Shown: one piece after another, positions 5,895 through 9,088 of the stretch
Numbering within the stretch: position 1 is the first letter of the stretch
Layout: each line of letters begins with the position of its first letter
Source: Chloroflexota bacterium
GTDB lineage: Bacteria > Chloroflexota > Limnocylindria > Limnocylindrales > CSP1-4
Direction: 5' to 3'
Length of the DNA: 9,088 nt
Assembly (NCBI GenBank): GCA_021785115.1
Contig: JAJYGO010000423.1
Span: 1-9,088, forward strand
The notes under the pieces: generated by a model
What the model was told of the DNA's origin: nothing
The model's database searches: none
The model's input: the letters and a program-made list of their open reading frames with translations, nothing else
Translations under genes and position numbers: made by a program

Positions 5895-6757
5895 CTCGAT
5901 GACCCCCCGTTGCCCGTGTTGTGGGTCGGCTTCGGCTTGGGCGTCGGCTTCGGCTTGGGCGTCGGCTTCGGCTTGGGCGTCGACGACGGTGTCGGCGTCG
6001 GCGTCGGCGTCGACGAGGGCGTCGGCGTCGGCGTGGGCGTCGGCGTCGGCGTCTGCCTGGGCTTGCTGGACGGCGTGACGGGGTGGCTGGGCTTGGGCTT
6101 CTGCGTGGGATGCGGTTTGGCGGTGGGCGCCGGGGTGGCGCTGCCCGGCGCGGGCGACGCCGTGGCGGGCGCCGGCGATCCCGCCGGGGGCGGAGAGCCG
6201 CCGGGCTCGGGGCTTGCGCCGGGCGCCGCCGGCGGCGGACTGCTGCCGGGCCGCGTGACGGGCTCTGGCGTCCATGGCCGCAGGGAGGCCAGGCTGCCCA
6301 TCAGGAGCGTCGCGCTGGGGTGCGTGATGTCCGCCGGTACCGCTGCCGAGCGCGGGTCCGCTGCGACGAGGGCGATGATGGAGGTGGGCGGCCCGGCCTG
6401 GGACACCGAGATCCAGACCGTCACGCCGGCCCGCTGGTAGGCGGTCCACGCCCCGGACCGCTGGACGGGCTGGTAGCCGGCACGGCGCAGGGATGCGTCG
6501 TAGGCGGACTGCTCCTGGGCCGGGTACTGCGGCGAGGTGAAGGCGTAGAAGCGGGCGTTGCCGTCCATCCCCGGCCCCTCGGCCCCGACAACCACGGTTG
6601 CGCCGGGCGGGACGGGGAGGTCGGCGAGGACGTTCGCGGCCGCGGAGGCATTCGGCCCGGGCGAGCCCGCGCATGCGGCAGCCGATCCGGCGAATGCAAG
6701 GAGGGCGAGGGCAGCCGCAAGCCGACCTGCGCGGTGCGGGGCGCGGCGGGCTGGCAT
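5891..6757 (-). CDS. Putative lipoprotein with Pro/Thr/Lys-rich repetitive C-terminal tail
   Basis: A 288-residue exported protein I do not recognise. A basic start (MPARRAPHRAGR) and a hydrophobic run (13-28) end at GSAAAC, so Cys29 is the likely lipidation site; Ala at -3 makes the lipobox weaker than the usual Leu. Residues about 42-136 form a compact domain with LPVPPGATVVVG, FYAFTSPQYPAQEQSAYDASL, WTAYQRAGVTVWISVS and SIIALVAADP. From about 165 the chain is low complexity: Pro/Gly/Ala/Ser-rich, then TP repeats (236-257) and PKPKPT repeats (261-277), ending GNGGSSS. The start is ATG 6757-6755, with AGGGAG 8 bases upstream. It is first in the operon, and its TGA overlaps the regulator TTG. 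The likely role is an envelope-attached accessory or sensor for the two-component system. That is inferred from position, not homology. Confidence 0.8.
   Translation of the reverse strand: MPARRAPHRAGRLAAALALLAFAGSAAACAGSPGPNASAAANVLADLPVPPGATVVVGAEGPGMDGNARFYAFTSPQYPAQEQSAYDASLRRAGYQPVQRSGAWTAYQRAGVTVWISVSQAGPPTSIIALVAADPRSAAVPADITHPSATLLMGSLASLRPWTPEPVTRPGSSPPPAAPGASPEPGGSPPPAGSPAPATASPAPGSATPAPTAKPHPTQKPKPSHPVTPSSKPRQTPTPTPTPTPTPSSTPTPTPTPSSTPKPKPTPKPKPTPKPKPTHNTGNGGSSS
5925..5978. repeat. 18-bp unit, three perfect tandem copies inside the lipoprotein gene
   Basis: The plus-strand unit GTCGGCTTCGGCTTGGGC repeats exactly at 5925-5942, 5943-5960 and 5961-5978. Read on the minus strand it encodes the PKPKPT repeats of the lipoprotein tail. 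The period is a multiple of three, so copy-number change would keep the frame. Confidence 0.95.
5979..6053. repeat. GTCGGC hexamer repeat tract inside the lipoprotein gene
   Basis: Imperfect 6-bp repeats of GTCGGC, with GTGGGC variants, are interrupted by GTCGACGACGGT (5979-5990) and GTCGACGAGGGC (6009-6020). On the minus strand these give Thr-Pro dipeptides separated by Ser-Ser-Thr spacers. The tract adjoins the 18-bp array, and the two together span about 130 bp. Confidence 0.9.
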
Positions 6758-6765
6758 GTCAGCGT

Positions 6766-6771
6766 CTCCCT
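6766..6771 (-). promoter_or_regulatory. Shine-Dalgarno sequence that sets the lipoprotein start
   Basis: AGGGAG on the minus strand ends 8 bases before ATG 6757. It supports this start, which gives a proper signal peptide, over the TTG at 6904, which would add 49 residues unlike any signal sequence. A 6-bp hairpin (6770-6775 with 6784-6789) overlaps the first bases of the site. Confidence 0.65.
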
Positions 6772-6903
6772 GCGCACGCCAAGGCGCAGTTCCGGGCAGG
6801 GGCCGACAGTGGGTCCTCGCGCTGCGGCCGTCTGGCACGGGCGGCGCGCAACCGCACAGACCCGGTCCGCGCCACAGCCCCCGCTTCGACGCGTGCCAGT
6901 GCA

Positions 6904-6909
6904 AGGATA
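6904..6909 (-). promoter_or_regulatory. Putative -10 box for the lipoprotein-regulator-kinase operon
   Basis: TATCCT on the minus strand would start transcription near 6897, giving a leader of about 140 bases before the lipoprotein ATG. The hexamer matches the one before the flavin reductase. It lies 20 bp from the oppositely oriented TACAAT of the thiolase. No strong -35 box is visible. Confidence 0.4.
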
Positions 6910-6929
6910 GTCCACCTCGCCGGGGTCCC

Positions 6930-6935
6930 TACAAT
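6930..6935 (+). promoter_or_regulatory. Putative -10 box for the thiolase, leaderless arrangement
   Basis: TACAAT, one base from the TATAAT consensus, ends 7 bases before ATG 6943. The intervening CGGACCT leaves no room for a ribosome-binding site, so the mRNA probably starts at or next to the ATG. It is the best -10 match in the window. Confidence 0.6.
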
Positions 6936-6942
6936 CGGACCT

Positions 6943-8169
6943 ATGTCCACCCAATCGCTCCAATCGCGCCATGAGGCGTGGATCATCGACGCCGTCCGAA
7001 CTCCGATCGGGCGGTATGGCGGCGCGCTGGCGGCCGTCCGCCCCGACGACCTGGCGGCGGCGGTCATCCGCGCGATCGTCGATCGCAGCGGGCTCGACGG
7101 GTCACTCGTCGAGGACGTCGTCCTCGGCTGCGCCAACCAGGCGGGCGAGGACAATCGCAACGTCGCGCGCATGGCGCTGCTGCTGGCAGGCCTGCCCGTC
7201 GAGGTCGCCGGGCTCACCGTCAACCGGCTCTGCGGATCGGGGCTCCAGGCGGTCAACACTGCCGCCCACGCCATCGGTGCGGGCGACGGGGAGGTGTTCA
7301 TCGCGGGCGGGGTGGAGTCGATGACGCGCTCGCCGTACGTGATGCTCAAGCCCGAGGGCGCCTACGACCGCGGGCCGCGCGCGATGGAGGACACGACCCT
7401 CGGATGGCGGTTCGTGAACCCCCGGATGCAGGGGCTGTACCCGCCCATCTCGCTGGGCGAGACCGCGGAGCGGGTCGCCGAGGAGTACGGCGTGTCGCGC
7501 GAGCGGCAGGACGCATTCGCCCTCGAGAGCCAGCGACGCGCCGCGGCGGCGATCGAGACCGGCCGCTTCGCCGACCAGCTCATCCCCGTCGAGGTGCCGA
7601 GCAGGAAGGGCGCTGTAACCCTCGTCGAGGGCGACGAGCACCCGCGCGCCACCTCCCTCGAGGCGCTCGCGGCCCTGCGGCCGGCGTTCGTCAAGGGCGG
7701 GACGGTGACCGCGGGCAACAGCTCGGGCATCAACGACGGCGCGTCCGCTCTGCTCCTCGTGGAAGCGGCGCGGGCGAGGACGCTTGGCCTCAAGCCGATG
7801 GCCCGGGTGGTCTCGACCGCGGTGGCCGGGGTGCACCCGGATGTGATGGGCATGGGCCCGGTGCCGGCCGTGCGCAAGGCGCTGGGGCGGGCGGGCCTCG
7901 CGGTGGCGGATCTCGACGTGATCGAGATCAACGAGGCGTTCGCCAGCCAGTCGGTCGCGTGCGCCGACGAGCTCGGCCTCGACCTCGCGAAGGTCAACCC
8001 GAATGGCGGCGCGATCGCGCTCGGGCATCCGCTGGGGGCCTCAGGGGCGCGGCTGATGACGATGCTCGTCCACGAGCTGCGGCGCGCGAACGGCCGTTTC
8101 GGCATCGCGACGATGTGCATCGGCGTGGGGCAGGGGATCGCGACCGTCGTGGAGCGGGTGGAGGGGTAG
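6943..8169 (+). CDS. Thiolase (3-oxoadipyl-CoA/acetyl-CoA C-acyltransferase type)
   Basis: A 408-residue thiolase, full length, which would cleave a 3-oxoacyl-CoA with CoA to release acetyl-CoA, or run the reverse condensation. All catalytic residues are visible: acyl-accepting Cys97 in NRLCGSG (94-100), NEAF (330-333), His362 in GHPLGASGAR (361-370) and Cys392 in MCIGVGQG (391-398). GCANQAGEDNRNVARMALLL (62-81), GWRFVNPRM (154-162) and the CIGVGQG variant resemble the beta-ketoadipyl-CoA thiolases PcaF/PaaJ, so aromatic degradation is a fair guess; fatty-acid or acetoacetyl-CoA thiolase is not excluded. The start is ATG 6943, placed just after a TACAAT box. It diverges from the two-component operon and is followed by a hairpin at 8262-8281. 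A gene symbol is withheld because the substrate cannot be proved. Confidence 0.93.
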   Translation: MSTQSLQSRHEAWIIDAVRTPIGRYGGALAAVRPDDLAAAVIRAIVDRSGLDGSLVEDVVLGCANQAGEDNRNVARMALLLAGLPVEVAGLTVNRLCGSGLQAVNTAAHAIGAGDGEVFIAGGVESMTRSPYVMLKPEGAYDRGPRAMEDTTLGWRFVNPRMQGLYPPISLGETAERVAEEYGVSRERQDAFALESQRRAAAAIETGRFADQLIPVEVPSRKGAVTLVEGDEHPRATSLEALAALRPAFVKGGTVTAGNSSGINDGASALLLVEAARARTLGLKPMARVVSTAVAGVHPDVMGMGPVPAVRKALGRAGLAVADLDVIEINEAFASQSVACADELGLDLAKVNPNGGAIALGHPLGASGARLMTMLVHELRRANGRFGIATMCIGVGQGIATVVERVEG

Positions 8170-8261
8170 AGACCGGGCGTGCCCCTCGGAGGCTCGCGCC
8201 GGCGTGCCCTTCTTACTGTCATACCGCGCCCAGGTGAGCGCGGCGCCGGTCGCGGCCAGGC

Positions 8262-8281
8262 GCCCCGCATCGACGCGGGGC
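8262..8281 (+). terminator. Terminator-like stem-loop after the thiolase
   Basis: GCCCCGC (8262-8268) pairs perfectly with GCGGGGC (8275-8281) around the loop ATCGAC. A pyrimidine tract (CCCTCCCTTCT) follows, but it is not a true T run. It lies 92 bases after the thiolase stop. Termination is plausible for a high-GC genome but unproven. Confidence 0.4.
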
Positions 8282-8294
8282 CCCTCCCTTCTGC

Positions 8295-8356
8295 AATACC
8301 GAAGCTGCCGGTGGTATGCGCCGCGATCAGGCCGTAGCACCGGCCAAGGCGGTATT
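8295..8356. other. Nested inverted repeats, possible structured RNA
   Basis: AATACCG (8295-8301) is complementary to CGGTATT (8350-8356), and inside it GCCGGTG (8307-8313) is complementary to CACCGGC (8338-8344). The two 7-bp stems are separated by internal loops of 5 bases on each side and closed by a 24-base apical region. It could be an RNA fold or chance in GC-rich DNA. No known class is recognised. Confidence 0.3.
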
Positions 8357-8522
8357 CGGGACTCCGATGAGCGTGGACCTCCCGCCAAACGGGCCGCAGC
8401 ACCGCCCACGCCGGTACAGCGGGTCTCCGGGCATCGCCGGGCGCCGGCGGGCGCTCCCCGGCGACTGAGCGCAGGCCGACTGCCCTCCCCCCCCGCCGAC
8501 GGCCTGAGGAGATTCACCCCGA

Positions 8523-8548
8523 ATTTCGTCGCGGGCAGTGGACGAAAT
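8523..8548. promoter_or_regulatory. Operator-like inverted repeat upstream of the iron-sulfur carrier gene
   Basis: ATTTCGTC (8523-8530) and GACGAAAT (8541-8548) form a perfect 8-bp inverted repeat with a 10-base spacer. Its AT-rich arms stand out from the surrounding GC-rich DNA. The right arm overlaps the proposed -35 element, as expected for a dimeric repressor site. It does not look like the IscR or SufR sites I know. Confidence 0.5.
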
Positions 8549-8567
8549 CAATTGCTGTGCGTACGAT
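8539..8567 (+). promoter_or_regulatory. Putative promoter of the IscA/ErpA-family gene
   Basis: TGGACG (8539-8544) matches four of six bases of TTGACA. It is followed after exactly 17 bases by TACGAT (8562-8567), a TANNNT box. Transcription would start near 8574, leaving a leader of about 48 bases that contains the ribosome-binding site. Confidence 0.45.
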
Positions 8568-8607
8568 CCTCGAGTCTCGGACCGGGCGGTCCCGGACCCG
8601 CGACCCG

Positions 8608-8613
8608 AAGGAG
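8608..8613 (+). promoter_or_regulatory. Shine-Dalgarno sequence that sets the IscA-family start
   Basis: AAGGAG lies 8 bases before GTG 8622, ideal spacing. It rules against the in-frame ATG at 8538, which would add 28 residues and overlap the promoter and inverted repeat. Confidence 0.8.
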
Positions 8614-8621
8614 TACCCGCC

Positions 8622-9002
8622 GTGATCGACGCCCAGCCCTCGATCGTCTCCTTGACTGACGCCGCCGCCCACAGGCTGCGCGAGCTGACCAAGGAAGAGA
8701 CGAGCCCCGCCATCGGCCTGCGCGTGTACGTCTACTCCGGGGGCTGCTCGGGCTACCGCTACGGGATGATGCTGGAGGACCAGCCCACCGCCGACGACAG
8801 CGTCCTCGAGGCGAACGGCGTCCGAGTCTACGTGGACAGCAGCAGCGTCCCGCTCCTGGTCGGCTCGTCCATCGACTACGTGGACACCCTCATGGGCGCG
8901 GGCTTCACGGTCGCGAACCCCAACGCCGTCTCCGGCTGCGGCTGCGGCTCCTCCTTCCGCACCGCCGACGACGCCGGCACGCCGCGCGCATGCTCCCACT
9001 GA
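8622..9002 (+). CDS. A-type iron-sulfur cluster carrier (IscA/ErpA/HesB family)
   Basis: A 126-residue cytoplasmic protein that would bind an iron-sulfur cluster and deliver it to client apoproteins. Family marks are IVSLTDAAAHRLREL (8-22), LRVYVYSGGCSGYRYGM (33-49) and the C-terminal CGCG. The three ligand cysteines are Cys42, Cys106 and Cys108; their spacings of 64 and 2 match E. coli IscA (35, 99, 101). FLVD-type positions are replaced by VRVYVDSSSVPLLVGSSIDYVD (67-88), normal for the family. The tail continues about 16 residues past CGCG and includes another cysteine (Cys124). Start GTG 8622 is set by its Shine-Dalgarno sequence. It has its own promoter region with an inverted repeat and no iron-sulfur genes nearby, so it looks like a stand-alone ErpA-like carrier rather than part of an isc or suf operon. 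Confidence 0.92.
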   Translation: MIDAQPSIVSLTDAAAHRLRELTKEETSPAIGLRVYVYSGGCSGYRYGMMLEDQPTADDSVLEANGVRVYVDSSSVPLLVGSSIDYVDTLMGAGFTVANPNAVSGCGCGSSFRTADDAGTPRACSH

Positions 9003-9052
9003 CCGCCTGACGGTCGCGCCACCAGCCCGCTGCGCAGCCGCTGCGCCGATCT

Positions 9053-9077
9053 CGAGCCGCCGGCCGCCGGCGGCTCG
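9053..9077 (+). terminator. Strong stem-loop downstream of the IscA-family gene
   Basis: CGAGCCGCCGG (9053-9063) pairs perfectly with CCGGCGGCTCG (9067-9077) around a 3-base loop: 11 bp, nearly all GC. There is no T tract. Smaller hairpins precede it at 9001-9015 (GACCG/CGGTC, overlapping the stop codon) and 9032-9046 (GCGCAG/CTGCGC). It could act as a terminator for either strand. Confidence 0.55.
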
Positions 9078-9088
9078 CTCGAATCCAG

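Larger units (their letters stand above)
8170..8521. other. Intergenic region without a convincing gene
   Basis: These 350 bases after the thiolase contain open frames on both strands, but their translations are Arg/Pro/Gly-rich and match no family I know. Within it are a 7-bp stem-loop (8262-8281), a nested pair of 7-bp complementary segments (8295-8356), a run of eight C (8487-8494) and several GC-rich short inverted repeats. No tRNA-like or rRNA-like sequence is visible. Confidence 0.6.

Noticed and set aside
5241..6440. Long plus-strand open frame opposite the regulator and lipoprotein, with Gly-Val/Gly-Leu repeats
   Set aside because: It is the antisense reading of the Pro-rich repeats and regulator. 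It matches no family, and the minus-strand genes there are unmistakable.
5895..6674. Upstream extension of the response regulator reading frame by about 260 residues, with Asp-Ala repeats
   Set aside because: It lies wholly inside the lipoprotein gene, is low complexity from the same DNA repeats, and receiver-domain proteins normally begin close to the LLLVDDD strand, as the TTG start at 5894 gives.
8487..8494. Run of eight C as a possible phase-variation tract
   Set aside because: It is in non-coding DNA more than 40 bases from the promoter core and in no reading frame I trust; at this GC content such a run is unremarkable.
8041..8517. Minus-strand open frame across the thiolase end and the intergenic gap
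   Set aside because: Half of it is antisense to thiolase codons encoding the conserved GHPLGASGAR region, and the rest has no protein-like pattern.
8204..8659. Plus-strand open frame between the thiolase and IscA-family genes
   Set aside because: Arg/Pro-rich composition, no ribosome-binding site, and it overlaps the well-supported IscA-family start in another frame.

Overview
The window is very GC-rich (I estimate about 70%). It has GTG/TTG starts at five of eight genes, gene overlaps of 4 bases, and promoters that seem to lie directly on start codons. The overall look suits a high-GC Chloroflexota (Limnocylindria-like) or actinobacterial genome. The lineage is inferred from composition and protein style only. 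Nothing points to a plasmid, phage or insertion sequence.

Layout. (1) 1-376, minus: N-terminal part of a class II fumarase, running off the left edge. (2) 377-793: a repeat-rich divergent intergenic region with a 13-bp tandem duplication, a roughly 22-bp tandem repeat, small palindromes and seven GGGCAAY words. (3) 807-3021, plus: a compact operon of flavin reductase, alpha/beta hydrolase and crotonase-family enoyl-CoA hydratase. (4) 3043-6757, minus, converging on it: a three-gene operon of lipoprotein, OmpR-type response regulator and membrane histidine kinase, joined by TTGA and GTGA stop/start overlaps. (5) 6943-8169, plus, divergent from that operon: a thiolase most like 3-oxoadipyl-CoA/acetyl-CoA thiolases. 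(6) 8170-8521: non-coding, with hairpins. (7) 8622-9002, plus: an A-type iron-sulfur carrier (IscA/ErpA family) behind an operator-like inverted repeat, followed by stem-loops to the right edge.

How the genes may work together. The crotonase and thiolase are steps of CoA-thioester (fatty acid or aromatic) degradation that yields acetyl-CoA. The flavin reductase could feed a flavin-dependent monooxygenase encoded elsewhere, and the hydrolase could open a lactone or ester. Fumarase belongs to the TCA cycle that consumes acetyl-CoA. The two-component operon shares a short divergent promoter region with the thiolase, so the response regulator could control the thiolase; that is inference. The feature most likely to be undescribed is the lipoprotein-regulator-kinase operon. 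The lipoprotein has an unrecognised globular domain and a long Pro/Thr/Lys tail encoded by frame-preserving DNA repeats that end right at the start of the regulator.
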